64,000 bases of DNA, from the IMG/VR virus record IMGVR_UViG_3300023184_000079, positions 17,645 to 81,644 of that record. The stretch is one strand, 5' to 3'. Below, in pieces: positions 17,990 through 24,726 of this stretch. The position numbers were made by a program, and so were the translations under genes. This DNA comes from a virus. The notes below the pieces were generated by a model. The model made no database searches. It was not told the origin of the DNA and saw only the letters and a program-made list of their open reading frames with translations. The first letter of the stretch is position 1. Each line of letters starts with the position of its first letter.

Positions 17990-18060
17990 CGCTTAGGCTA
18001 TGAAGAAGGTAGTCATAGCCATTTCCTTCTAATAGTTTTACTAATTATATTTTTGTTTAG

Positions 18061-18097
18061 ACCAAAAAGAAAGAGCCGCCCCCGAAGGGACGGCTCT
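18061..18097 (-). terminator. Rho-independent terminator
   Basis: Minus strand: AGAGCCGTCCC TTCG GGGGCGGCTCT followed by TTTCTTTTT. A strong stem with tetraloop and U-tract, ending transcription of the genes at 18171 and above. A second hairpin (GGGGGTTCT arms, about 18106-18141) lies just before it. Confidence 0.9.
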
Positions 18098-18170
18098 GAG
18101 AGAGGGGTGGGGGTTCTGCGACGTAGCAAGAAGAACCCCCATATGAGGATGGATGGTGGAGAGAAAATCT

Positions 18171-18503
18171 CTAGGAGTTCATCTGCTTCTGCATCTCCAG
18201 CAGGCGCTGGATCTTGCTAGCAACCGACCCGCCAGAGCGAACCGGTGTGAACCCACAAGCCTTCTGGTATTCGCTGAAGTTGCCAAAGACCTTGATGATC
18301 GTTGCACCGTGCGGCCAGCAAATGTCCTGCTGGAAACGGTTGATCAACGACTCCTTGTCGGAACGCTTTGACCTTGCAGCGTAGGCGGGGAAGAAGTGCG
18401 CCTGCGTCGGAACCTCGCCGTACTTCTGGTGATACATCTGACCGGCAAGAATGCAGTTCTCGCGCGTCCAAGTTGTATCGTCGTTCGTGATCTTGCTAGC
18501 CAT
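18171..18503 (-). CDS. HEAR-type DNA-binding protein (homing-endonuclease-associated repeat)
   Basis: 110 aa from ATG 18503. The region DTTWTRENCILAGQMYHQKY, GEVPTQAHF, ICWPHGATIIKVFG, EYQKACGF follows the homing-endonuclease-associated repeat pattern (W-T...G-x-P-T...W-P...FG...AGF), a small DNA-binding module. No nuclease domain is present, so it may be a regulator or a free-standing DNA-binding protein. Overlaps the end of the HicA-like gene; a terminator follows. Confidence 0.65.
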   Translation of the reverse strand: MASKITNDDTTWTRENCILAGQMYHQKYGEVPTQAHFFPAYAARSKRSDKESLINRFQQDICWPHGATIIKVFGNFSEYQKACGFTPVRSGGSVASKIQRLLEMQKQMNS

Positions 18504-18504
18504 T

Positions 18505-18753
18505 TCAGTTTCCTTTTCGATTGGCTTTGATGGACTGCTTACCCATTGTATGGGAGTTTGCATTGAGAGTCAAACGACCCTCTATTTCCTTCCGATTGTT
18601 GAGTAACCAACGATGATCGGAAGGAGAATTCGGAACGGTTCCGACAAGCGCCTCGCCCTCATCATAAATTTTCCAATGAGAAGAGCGAGAACGCTTGACG
18701 GTAAGACCGTTCTTTTCCAGAAATCGAAGATATTTCCGGACTTCCTTGTCCAT
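18505..18753 (-). CDS. HicA-like small protein
   Basis: 82 aa. VRKYLRFLEKNGLTVKRSRS, SHWKIYDEGEALVGTVPNSP, SDHRWLLNNRKEIE matches the HicA/YcfA dsRNA-binding-like fold found in toxin-antitoxin loci and frequently as a lone gene in phages. The SHW position corresponds to the catalytic GSHH His of HicA toxins. No HicB partner is adjacent, so a toxin role is not supported. Stop lies 1 nt before the next start. Confidence 0.6.
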   Translation of the reverse strand: MDKEVRKYLRFLEKNGLTVKRSRSSHWKIYDEGEALVGTVPNSPSDHRWLLNNRKEIEGRLTLNANSHTMGKQSIKANRKGN

Positions 18754-19161
18754 CTAGAAGCAGTTCTTGATCTGGTCAAGCCGATTGCGAAGATCGCCAT
18801 TCTCGTTGCGGAGAGTGGTGTTCTCGTTGCGGAGGGTAACGACCTCGCGCTCCATGGACTCAATCGCACCGGCCAGCGAAGGAATCTGCGCCTGAGCAGC
18901 AACCTCGGCAGGCTTCTGCGGTTGCGGCTTGGTAGTTGGCTTGATCGGCTGCACAGTCGTAGCGGCCTGAATCTTCGCCGTGGCGTAGTACGCGGCCTGC
19001 ACCGATCCGTGCGTCTTGTTGCGAACCTTAGCGACCACACGAATCGCAGCGGCTGTAGAACAGCCTTCCTTGCTCTTGATGCTCTGAACGGCTTTGAAGT
19101 CGCTCATCTGCTGGCCGCGTGGGCGGCGAGTGGAAGGGGTGGTGGTGGTGGTGCCAGTCAT
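18754..19161 (-). CDS. Coiled-coil protein downstream of twin promoters
   Basis: 135 aa. Thr-rich N terminus, a middle that could be a small helical domain (AVQSIKSKEGCSTAAAIRVV), a Pro/Lys/Gln linker and a C-terminal leucine-zipper-like coiled coil (EREVVTLRNENTTLRNENGD). Possibly DNA-binding and dimeric; no family recognised. AAAGGAG precedes the ATG, and two TTGACA promoters lie upstream. Confidence 0.7.
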   Translation of the reverse strand: MTGTTTTTPSTRRPRGQQMSDFKAVQSIKSKEGCSTAAAIRVVAKVRNKTHGSVQAAYYATAKIQAATTVQPIKPTTKPQPQKPAEVAAQAQIPSLAGAIESMEREVVTLRNENTTLRNENGDLRNRLDQIKNCF

Positions 19162-19192
19162 TTAGACTCCTTTGGCTCCGGGGTGTAATTGG

Positions 19193-19221
19193 ATTATGCA
19201 CGAACCGTCTGTCGGTGTCAA
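19193..19221 (-). promoter_or_regulatory. Sigma-70-type promoter P2
   Basis: Minus strand TTGACA-17 nt-CATAAT, 31 nt upstream of ATG 19161. A palindrome CCGACAATCGG at 19229-19239, between P1 and P2, is a candidate operator, perhaps for the HTH protein encoded just upstream. Confidence 0.75.
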
Positions 19222-19239
19222 GCACCAACCGACAATCGG

Positions 19240-19268
19240 ATTGTAGACACATCCCAACGACATGTCAA
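19240..19268 (-). promoter_or_regulatory. Sigma-70-type promoter P1
   Basis: Minus strand TTGACA-17 nt-TACAAT, near consensus, just past the end of the 131-aa HTH gene. Tandem with P2, both reading toward the coiled-coil gene. Confidence 0.75.
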
Positions 19269-19660
19269 GTTGCTTGATTTTTTTGTTGCGCTCGCTTATC
19301 AGCACTGTAATGAGCGTTGCAAAATCCCTTACTGTGGTGGACTTTATCGCAGTCTTCAATACTGCAATTTTTATCATTCTCTTTCTTCTCGACAGTAGCA
19401 ACCTTGCCGCATTCGGCAAAAGCCTGATCGTCGTCGTACTCGGGATAGAAATCAATAATTGAACGACTACCCTCTGTAGAAATCATTTTATCCAAGGCAT
19501 TAAAATTTATCTTCGTACGTCGTCCAGACATAAAATCACTAAGACTCTTTGCCGAAACTCCGCACCGCTCTGCAAAAGCCCCTGCCGTCTCTTTCTCGCA
19601 GCACTCCTTGATCCAAGGGATCAGTGGCGCTACGGGAAGGACTCGGGGAAGTTTCATCAT
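19265..19660 (-). CDS. Repressor-like HTH protein with Cys/His C-terminal motif
   Basis: 131 aa. Residues 20-50 (TAGAFAERCGVSAKSLSDFM) look like a helix-turn-helix of the phage repressor type. The C-terminal CSIEDCDKVHHSKGFCNAHY is a C-x4-C-x9-C-x2-H metal-binding motif common in small phage proteins. Likely a transcription regulator; the palindrome between the downstream promoters is a candidate target. AAAGGAGA precedes the start. Confidence 0.65.
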   Translation of the reverse strand: MMKLPRVLPVAPLIPWIKECCEKETAGAFAERCGVSAKSLSDFMSGRRTKINFNALDKMISTEGSRSIIDFYPEYDDDQAFAECGKVATVEKKENDKNCSIEDCDKVHHSKGFCNAHYSADKRAQQKNQAT

Positions 19661-19685
19661 ACATCTCTCCTTTGAAAGTAAACAA

Positions 19686-19715
19686 ACCCTAGTCGGACAC
19701 CTTTGGCGATGTCAA
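19686..19715 (-). promoter_or_regulatory. Weak promoter for the HTH gene
   Basis: TTGACA-18 nt-TAGGGT on the minus strand, ending about 25 nt before ATG 19660. The -35 is perfect, the -10 poor. Confidence 0.4.
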
Positions 19716-20192
19716 CTACGAGTCAGTTGATACCAACTTGTTTTTCTTATGAACCTCACGATGATGTGTGGCGCAGAGCCACACGATGTCGAACGGCTTG
19801 CTATAGTCCTCATGGTGCGCATGTACGTTTTCGTTAGTGCCGCACACTTCGCAGTCTTTACGCTCTAGACGACCACGGCGAATAGCGCCGCGCGTCTTCT
19901 CCCGCGCCTGTATCTTTAGGTAGCGGTCTTTATCATGCCGTCGTTTTCGGTCGGCGGCGCTACGGAGTTCCCTCGCGTCTGGACGCTGGCTGTACTCCTT
20001 CTTGTATTCTCTCACCTTTTCTCTATTTGTTTCTTTCCAATTTCTGGAGCAGGCGAGAATGCGATCCTTATTCTCTTCATAATAAGCGGCCGTCTTTTCT
20101 TTATTCTTTTTGCGCCAATTTTCAGCCTTGATGCGATTCTTGCATCGTTTGCATTTATCGCATTTACAACCGACTGGTGTATCAAATGCCAT
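19716..20192 (-). CDS. HNH endonuclease
   Basis: 158 aa. N-terminal CKCDKCKRCKNRI, a long Lys/Arg/Glu-rich helical middle, and a C-terminal HNH domain: CEVCGTNENVHAHHEDYSKP followed by IVWLCATHHREVH. This is the common free-standing phage HNH type with a zinc-binding CxxC. It sits next to a tRNA gene, a frequent location for homing-type endonucleases. Nicking or cutting of DNA is inferred. Confidence 0.85.
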   Translation of the reverse strand: MAFDTPVGCKCDKCKRCKNRIKAENWRKKNKEKTAAYYEENKDRILACSRNWKETNREKVREYKKEYSQRPDARELRSAADRKRRHDKDRYLKIQAREKTRGAIRRGRLERKDCEVCGTNENVHAHHEDYSKPFDIVWLCATHHREVHKKNKLVSTDS

Positions 20193-20211
20193 ATCCCTCT
20201 CCTTTAGTTAG

Positions 20212-20284
20212 TCCGCGAGGCTGGGATCGAACCAGCGACCATTCGCTTAGAAGGCGAAGACTCTATCCACTGAGTTACTCGCGG
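20212..20284 (-). tRNA. tRNA-Arg (anticodon UCU)
   Basis: 73-nt cloverleaf: acceptor CCGCGAG/CTCGCGG, anticodon stem TTCGC/GCGAA with loop CTTCTAA (anticodon TCT), T arm with GGTTCGATCCC. CCA is not encoded. Supplies decoding of AGA, which is common in this AT-richer genome. Its 5' end overlaps the 3' end of the next gene by 10 nt. Confidence 0.95.
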
Positions 20285-20469
20285 GTACTTTTGGGCGGTC
20301 GCCCACGACGTTTCTTCTGCTCTGGATAGCGCCATACCAGAACAGTATCAGACAGCCACTCGCCTGTAATGCCCAACTTCGCAAGTCCCTTCTCGGTTCT
20401 TTTGATCTCGGCCTCATCTTTGTCGCGCACAGCGATAGCGTGCTGCATCTTGAGTTGAGTCTCTGTCAT
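20275..20469 (-). CDS. Small protein with AT-hook
   Basis: 64 aa. Helical N terminus rich in charged residues and a C-terminal KKRRGRPPKS, a classical AT-hook that binds the minor groove of AT-rich DNA. Its ATG overlaps the previous stop as ATGA. Its last codons lie inside the tRNA-Arg gene. Confidence 0.65.
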   Translation of the reverse strand: MTETQLKMQHAIAVRDKDEAEIKRTEKGLAKLGITGEWLSDTVLVWRYPEQKKRRGRPPKSTRE

Positions 20470-20708
20470 GGCATTGGAGGAGCGTCAGGTATTTCTTCCA
20501 AATAGACCTTGTTGAGATGTCTCTCAATATGAGGGAGCGCTGCATACAGAACCTCTCGGACGACGCAAGTCTCACACCCACAGAATGGAGCGCAGGCATC
20601 GTCGTCGCATTCTTCTTCACCATCATCCATAAGAACACTAAAGCATTTGTTTAAATGATCCAACGCAACTTTATGTGCTTCGGCCCAGTAATTCGTATTA
20701 TCAATCAT
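20466..20708 (-). CDS. Small Cys-rich protein
   Basis: 80 aa. Acidic middle followed by CAPFCGCETC, a possible metal site, and a helical C terminus. No family recognised. The start is coupled to the small ORF upstream (TAATG) and the stop to the AT-hook gene (ATGA). Confidence 0.65.
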   Translation of the reverse strand: MIDNTNYWAEAHKVALDHLNKCFSVLMDDGEEECDDDACAPFCGCETCVVREVLYAALPHIERHLNKVYLEEIPDAPPMP

Positions 20709-20806
20709 TAGCGCGGCGGCTTATCAAGAGCAAGAAAAATAATGGCAACAAAAAGAAGAGCGCCAAAAGTGCGCAACTGCTCAGTGGTGAGGAATGTGGT
20801 GAGCAT
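20708..20806 (-). CDS. Short predicted membrane peptide
   Basis: 32 codons from ATG 20806. The second half (FGALLFVAIIFLALD) would span a membrane once. The stop shares its last base with the next ATG (TAATG), as in coupled phage operons. A competing 26-codon frame begins at 20861. Function unknown. Confidence 0.4.
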   Translation of the reverse strand: MLTTFLTTEQLRTFGALLFVAIIFLALDKPPR

Positions 20807-20860
20807 GTGTGTTGTTTGTTGTTTGCGATGTCTGCAAGATAAATGTCAGAAGTGTAATCA

Positions 20861-21103
20861 TCATCCATTTTTTTCTACCATAGACGGCCATTGCAAAATA
20901 TCGGGACGCAACGTATTGATGACATGAATGAATCGCTCATTCGACTCGTCTCTGCCAAAGTGCATATACATTGGGTAAAAACCATTTATGCCGATTTCAA
21001 CAATCTTTGTTCCGTCTTTGTTTTCAATGAAGTTGACCTCCCAGCCATCCTCCATGTCCATACTGAACGAAGTTTTTGTCTTACTCTTTTCCACTTGAAC
21101 CAA
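20861..21103 (-). CDS. Unrecognised small protein
   Basis: 80 aa, beta-rich in the first half (EDGWEVNFIENKDGTKIVEI). No motif recognised. Its start overlaps the end of dut by 23 nt, so the two are probably co-translated. Confidence 0.6.
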   Translation of the reverse strand: MVQVEKSKTKTSFSMDMEDGWEVNFIENKDGTKIVEIGINGFYPMYMHFGRDESNERFIHVINTLRPDILQWPSMVEKNG

Positions 21104-21536
21104 ATCCTTTCTCTCCCCGATCTGACTCGGAGAGTTCGTTTACTTCATTCAAATACACAATGTAATTTGGAATGAACACAATTTGCGCAATTCGTTCTGC
21201 CGGAAGAATAGAGTAAACGGAATCGCTAAGGTTCTGAAGGATGATCTTTATCTCTCCACGATAGCCCGTATCAATGAGACCGGGAGCATTGAGAACAAAA
21301 ATCTGATCAACCGCCAGACCAGAACGAGACAGGATAGCGGCGTGGTGACTTGTCAGCCCTTGGGACATATCCAGAGCGATGCCTGTGCCGACAAGGGCAT
21401 TCTTCCCCGGAGAGATATCTACTCCTTCATCCGCATAAAGATCAAAGGCTGCATCGGTCTTGTGTGCCTTCTTAGGGGCTACTGCCGTTTTGGTAAGCCG
21501 TCGATAACTTACCGTAGGATAATCAGAAGAAAACAT
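21081..21536 (-). CDS. dut: dUTP diphosphatase
   Basis: 151 aa, normal length for the trimeric family. All five motifs are present: DAAFDLYAD (I), SRSGLAVDQ (II), GLIDTGYRGEIKI (III), LPAERIAQIVF (IV) and the C-terminal RGEKGFGSSG (V). It hydrolyses dUTP to dUMP and pyrophosphate, keeping uracil out of phage DNA and feeding dTMP synthesis. No thymidylate synthase lies in the window. Confidence 0.95.
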   Translation of the reverse strand: MFSSDYPTVSYRRLTKTAVAPKKAHKTDAAFDLYADEGVDISPGKNALVGTGIALDMSQGLTSHHAAILSRSGLAVDQIFVLNAPGLIDTGYRGEIKIILQNLSDSVYSILPAERIAQIVFIPNYIVYLNEVNELSESDRGEKGFGSSGKE

Positions 21537-21544
21537 TTTGACAT

Positions 21545-21739
21545 CTACTTCCTCTTTGTTACCAGAATAAGTTTTGGATACATTGTATTGTCCAGAGAGG
21601 GTATAGACTTTACTTCCATTACTCTGTTTTTGTGTTTATTGTTGTAGTAGGCTACTTGACTGTAAAGATTATCAAGTTTCTTACTGAACTTATTACAACA
21701 CTTCTTAGTAAGAAGATTTCTTTTTTTTGCGTTAGCCAT
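21545..21739 (-). CDS. Unrecognised basic small protein
   Basis: 64 aa, strongly basic with two Cys (KKCCNKFSKKLDNL). It overlaps the upstream gene by 8 nt. No known family. Confidence 0.5.
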   Translation of the reverse strand: MANAKKRNLLTKKCCNKFSKKLDNLYSQVAYYNNKHKNRVMEVKSIPSLDNTMYPKLILVTKRK

Positions 21740-21920
21740 TTTGGATTTCCAATACTTTTATAGAACAATTAAACTTTTCAAAATTATTAATCATATTCAT
21801 CAAATCTGAATAACAAGAATTTTTATCAATAGTTATTGTATATTCTTCAGATGAATAAAAGAACCAAAGGGTTTTCCAATTCTTCTTTGGTGCAGTAGTT
21901 ATCTTCAGTTGATAACTCAA
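21732..21920 (-). CDS. Unrecognised small protein behind a structured leader
   Basis: 62 aa with an apparent TTG start at 21920 preceded by AAGGTG. Beta-strand pattern (SYQLKITTAPKKNWKTLWFF) and a helical end. First reading frame after the structured RNA at 21948-22056, so the leader may control it and the following dut genes. AT-rich relative to its neighbours. Confidence 0.5.
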   Translation of the reverse strand: MSYQLKITTAPKKNWKTLWFFYSSEEYTITIDKNSCYSDLMNMINNFEKFNCSIKVLEIQNG

Positions 21921-21947
21921 ACTTTCACCTTTTCCCTTCTATCAAAA

Positions 21948-22056
21948 CCCCCGGTGTCCCACCCGGCTGTTTCGGTCAGCCTGCTACCCAACGTGTCGCG
22001 CTCCCACGTCTAGACCCGACCCTCTGACGGTCTACGACCCGAGTGCGAACCGGGGA
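21948..22056 (-). ncRNA. Candidate structured RNA or leader with its own promoter
   Basis: A closing stem CCCCGGT/ACCGGGG (22049-22055 with 21949-21955) encloses three hairpins: TAGACC/GGTCTA (22029-22034 with 22011-22016), ACGTG/CACGT (22005-22009 with 21991-21995) and GGCTG/CAGCC (21977-21981 with 21965-21969). It is GC-rich amid AT-rich genes and has a promoter directly upstream. It has no TpsiC arm in the right place, so it is not a tRNA. A riboswitch-like leader or free small RNA are both possible. Confidence 0.6.
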
Positions 22057-22062
22057 AGTAGT

Positions 22063-22090
22063 ATTGTAGCATAATTTCCAAAAATGACAA
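22063..22090 (-). promoter_or_regulatory. Promoter of the structured RNA
   Basis: Minus strand TTGTCA-16 nt-TACAAT with the predicted start about 7 nt before the closing stem. The RNA would begin almost exactly at the fold. Confidence 0.7.
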
Positions 22091-22141
22091 CCTGCTCATG
22101 CTTTTCTGGGTGGACGAGGAGAGCATACTCCTTTTGGCTGC

Positions 22142-22657
22142 TCAATGCAAGCCTTTCAGGATCTTAGTAGTCCGTGCTATTAGAACGGTCTGTCTAGCAG
22201 CCCAACGCACCTGCCTATCTGAGACAACCTTCAACGAGGCGTGTGATAGCGCAACCCCGCCACATCCCCATGCATGGATGTTGTATGTATTGATGATCCG
22301 CTGTGCTTGGATCATTTGCTGTATAGGTGTGGCTTTGTCTGCCGACGGTGCCATGTCAAGGCCACCGAACTCTTCGGAGTTCCAGTTTGCGGCGAACACA
22401 CCAAGCCCTCCGGGGTACGTCCAGTTCCTTGTTTGATGCCAAGCAATTCCCCACTTACCATCTCCCGGCTGCTCACAGCGACCCAGAGCAATGAACACCT
22501 TCCAGTTTGGGACAAGAGTCTCTAGACGGGTGTGCCTTACTGGCTTGTCTGCGCTTCTCATACTGAATAGTACCCGTGCCGAAGCAAAAGACGGATACAC
22601 ACAGACGCAAGCGAGCAAGGATAAAACGATACTGATTGTTATTATTCTCTTATTCAT
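22142..22657 (-). CDS. Secreted Rpf-like transglycosylase-domain protein
   Basis: 171 aa from ATG 22657, which overlaps the upstream stop as ATGA. Residues 1-27 (MNKRIITISIVLSLLACVCV) form a signal peptide. The body matches the resuscitation-promoting-factor/transglycosylase-like fold: IALGRCEQPGDGKWGIAWH, YPGGLGVFAANW, FGGLDMAPSADKATPIQQM and a Trp-Gly-Cys near the end. The Glu of CEQP is the expected catalytic acid. The fold is typical of actinobacteria and their phages. Likely cleaves peptidoglycan outside the membrane. Confidence 0.75.
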   Translation of the reverse strand: MNKRIITISIVLSLLACVCVYPSFASARVLFSMRSADKPVRHTRLETLVPNWKVFIALGRCEQPGDGKWGIAWHQTRNWTYPGGLGVFAANWNSEEFGGLDMAPSADKATPIQQMIQAQRIINTYNIHAWGCGGVALSHASLKVVSDRQVRWAARQTVLIARTTKILKGLH

Positions 22658-23079
22658 GCGATCCCCACCATTCTCCCGCAGGTCCAGTCGCTCCAGCCGC
22701 GTGTCTGCCAGAACCAGTAGGCGATTCTGGTATTCCACACTGGATCAAAGATGTTAGCGCCAAGCCTCCAGCCTTCACCGTTGTACAACTTGTTTATTTG
22801 GAACAAGCCGTAGTCTCCTGTGTGGCTGACGGCGCGAGGAGTCCATACGGATTCACACGCGACGATCAGCATGGCGTTGCTAGCCTCTGACCCAAAGCCG
22901 ATGCGAACAACACATTGCAACTCAGGCTTCGTCCAATTCGCAGGACGATGATTGCAAGCGTACATGCGGCGTGTCTGGGTGTTGTGTTCGTGAGGGTTAG
23001 GGACCTTCACTGATGCTGCCGCTATTGAGACGACAGTTAGAAATAACGAACAAACGATGAATGTTAATAGCACCTTCAC
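22654..23079 (-). CDS. Secreted lysozyme-like (SLT-type) protein
   Basis: 141 aa with GTG start at 23079 and GGAGG ahead. Signal peptide MKVLLTFIVCSLFLTVVSIA. Then VACESVWTPRAVSHTGDYGL and FQINKLYNGEGWRLG: catalytic-type Glu followed by the GLFQIN motif of soluble lytic transglycosylases and lysozymes, then FDPVWNTRIAYWFWQTRGW. It is coupled to the Rpf-like gene, so two wall-active enzymes are co-expressed. Confidence 0.75.
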   Translation of the reverse strand: MKVLLTFIVCSLFLTVVSIAAASVKVPNPHEHNTQTRRMYACNHRPANWTKPELQCVVRIGFGSEASNAMLIVACESVWTPRAVSHTGDYGLFQINKLYNGEGWRLGANIFDPVWNTRIAYWFWQTRGWSDWTCGRMVGIA

Positions 23080-23196
23080 GGGCTACCTCCTTCTCATACC
23101 GTCCCTTTTGGGTGGTTAGTCACACGGCTTTTTTGTGACGGAAATGCGGATCGTCAACATCTCCTAAACAAGTAGTTCCCTTATTATGGTTCGTGC

Positions 23197-23382
23197 CTAC
23201 GATTTATAATAGCCTGTCTCCTCCACCCGCTTTACCTGAGCCTTTAGTTTATCCACATTTGCCGTAGGTGTGTTCTTGCCGTGACCGGGCAGCGGATTGC
23301 CCATCTTTTTTGCCCCACGAATGATGCGACGCATCTTCGCAGCCTCCATCTTATTCTTCTTGATGCTTCCGATATTTGCCAT
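23197..23382 (-). CDS. Small basic protein
   Basis: 61 aa from ATG 23382. Very rich in Lys/Arg (NKMEAAKMRRIIRGAKKMG), possibly nucleic-acid binding. Starts 1 nt after the upstream stop. The 114 bases between its end and the GTG at 23079 hold no clear gene. Confidence 0.55.
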   Translation of the reverse strand: MANIGSIKKNKMEAAKMRRIIRGAKKMGNPLPGHGKNTPTANVDKLKAQVKRVEETGYYKS

Positions 23383-23383
23383 A

Positions 23384-23830
23384 TCAGCCCTTCTCGTTGA
23401 CGATTTCTTCTGCCAGCATATCAGCAATGACGGCCAACACGTCGTCGGAGTCGCGCTGCTGCTTTAGCAGAGTATCGTACTCTTCGTCGGTCAGCGCCCT
23501 ACTAAACGTGATTTGCACAAAGCGCGAACCGTTGAACCCGTTATGCGACGGATTCAAATTGAGCGTTTTTGCGACTCCGTGTTCGTCCATATGCTCTGGC
23601 AGGGTGAGCGAATCGTACTCCTCCGGGTCAAGCGTGATGTGCATGCGCACTCTCTGCCCAATGACCTTGGAGTCCGGGTCGCCAGCCTCGCCGCTCCATG
23701 CGTTTCCCACAATTGCGCTGACCGAAGGCAGCGTGACCATCATCAATCCGCTCTGAATGATGTCCCGCTTCACATCTGCACCGTTGTGATAGATGACTTG
23801 AACCTTGGGTTCTGCGATATTGATTTCCAT
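23384..23830 (-). CDS. Unrecognised protein
   Basis: 148 aa from ATG 23830, preceded by AAAGGAC. Beta-rich N terminus, a GNAWSGEAGDPDSKVIGQRV segment and a helical acidic C terminus. No family recognised. Confidence 0.6.
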   Translation of the reverse strand: MEINIAEPKVQVIYHNGADVKRDIIQSGLMMVTLPSVSAIVGNAWSGEAGDPDSKVIGQRVRMHITLDPEEYDSLTLPEHMDEHGVAKTLNLNPSHNGFNGSRFVQITFSRALTDEEYDTLLKQQRDSDDVLAVIADMLAEEIVNEKG

Positions 23831-23929
23831 TGTGCTTGTCCTTTGTTCGTGGTTGCACATTGTTGTCGCCTCTTATGACCAAAATCTTACTACAGAAAAA
23901 TTTGCTTTGTGTTAAAATCTTTTTGCAAT

Positions 23930-24253
23930 TTATTCGCAGAAATCTGGTTCCGTTGCAAAGCATCCATTCACGCGCCCATGAATATCTACGACACGACTAG
24001 GGTGTCCGAAACGCGCAATCCACTCTTCAATGGTGTACAGCGTGATGTCCTTGCGCTGGGGCCGCCACTCCGTCTCAATCCAGTCCGCGAGCGTCATGGC
24101 ACCCTCGCTTATTGCAGCATCAAACTCTGCAAGCCTTGCTAGGTAAGTTTCCACCGTTTTGACATCTTGCGTTTCACGCAGGTGGGCTATTCTATTTTTC
24201 AGCGACTTTTTGTATTGCGCGTCTTGGGTCTTGCTTTCGTCGCACAGCGCCAT
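23930..24253 (-). CDS. Unrecognised protein
   Basis: 107 aa; helical N-terminal half (KSLKNRIAHLRETQDVKTVE) and a Trp/Ile-rich second half (LYTIEEWIARFGHPSRVVDI). It ends near a gene-poor AT-rich gap of about 100 bases (23831-23929). Directly follows the glycosylase-like gene. Confidence 0.6.
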   Translation of the reverse strand: MALCDESKTQDAQYKKSLKNRIAHLRETQDVKTVETYLARLAEFDAAISEGAMTLADWIETEWRPQRKDITLYTIEEWIARFGHPSRVVDIHGRVNGCFATEPDFCE

Positions 24254-24255
24254 CC

Positions 24256-24726
24256 TTAGACTCCTTGTCCTTGCAATTTACGAGGGTAGCCCCATACATA
24301 CGGAAGGTCGTCAGGGACATGCCCGTAGAACGGAGAGTAGTGGTCAGGGTTTTTTCGCATGAGATTGGATTGATGAGAAACATGGATCTCCATATCACCC
24401 CACCAGCCGGGATGACTAGCAATCACAAATGGTTCACGATAATGCTTGTGGTAAAAGGCGGATCGCACCCTCTCCATGCAGTTGTCGATGTAGCCTCTAT
24501 CCGTCCACTCGTCGCAAATCGCTTCGGTGTAATGGAGCAGGGCGTACTCCCAGCCTTGCCACATGACAACAGCAGGATGATTCCGCCAGCCCTTGCGATG
24601 CGTTGGCTGCACACCGCAAAGGATGTTCATAATCTGCAAGCACTCCACGCGCTGCTTACCCAGCCGCTGTCTATCTAAAACAGCGGCGCAGTCTGCATAA
24701 ACTATTTCAGGAATAAAGGTCTGCAT
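24256..24726 (-). CDS. Pyrimidine-dimer-DNA-glycosylase-like protein
   Basis: 156 aa. Begins MQTFIPEIVYADCAAVLD and has RQRLGKQRVECLQI, WRNHPAVVMWQGWEYALL, YTEAICDEWTDRGY, SHQSNLMRKNPDHYSPFYG and DDLPYVWGYP, the signature of the MSMEG_6728/Pyr_excise-like family. The family is named after T4 endonuclease V, but activity of these members is not proven to my knowledge. Sits directly beside the helicase, so a DNA repair role is likely. Confidence 0.8.
   Translation of the reverse strand: MQTFIPEIVYADCAAVLDRQRLGKQRVECLQIMNILCGVQPTHRKGWRNHPAVVMWQGWEYALLHYTEAICDEWTDRGYIDNCMERVRSAFYHKHYREPFVIASHPGWWGDMEIHVSHQSNLMRKNPDHYSPFYGHVPDDLPYVWGYPRKLQGQGV

Noticed and set aside
1-18000. Full reassignment of TAG to an amino acid in this phage
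   Set aside because: TAG ends several genes at sensible places, for example at 18171 before a terminator and at 42793, 43602 and 44296 directly before the next start. Only the junction at 3822 strongly needs decoding of TAG.
18505-18753. HicA toxin of a toxin-antitoxin pair
   Set aside because: No HicB-like antitoxin is adjacent; the neighbours are a coiled-coil protein and a HEAR-type DNA-binding protein.
21948-22056. tRNA or tmRNA
   Set aside because: The fold has a 7-bp closing stem and three arms, but no TpsiC arm before the 3' strand and no anticodon loop of 7 nt; total length is about 107 nt.
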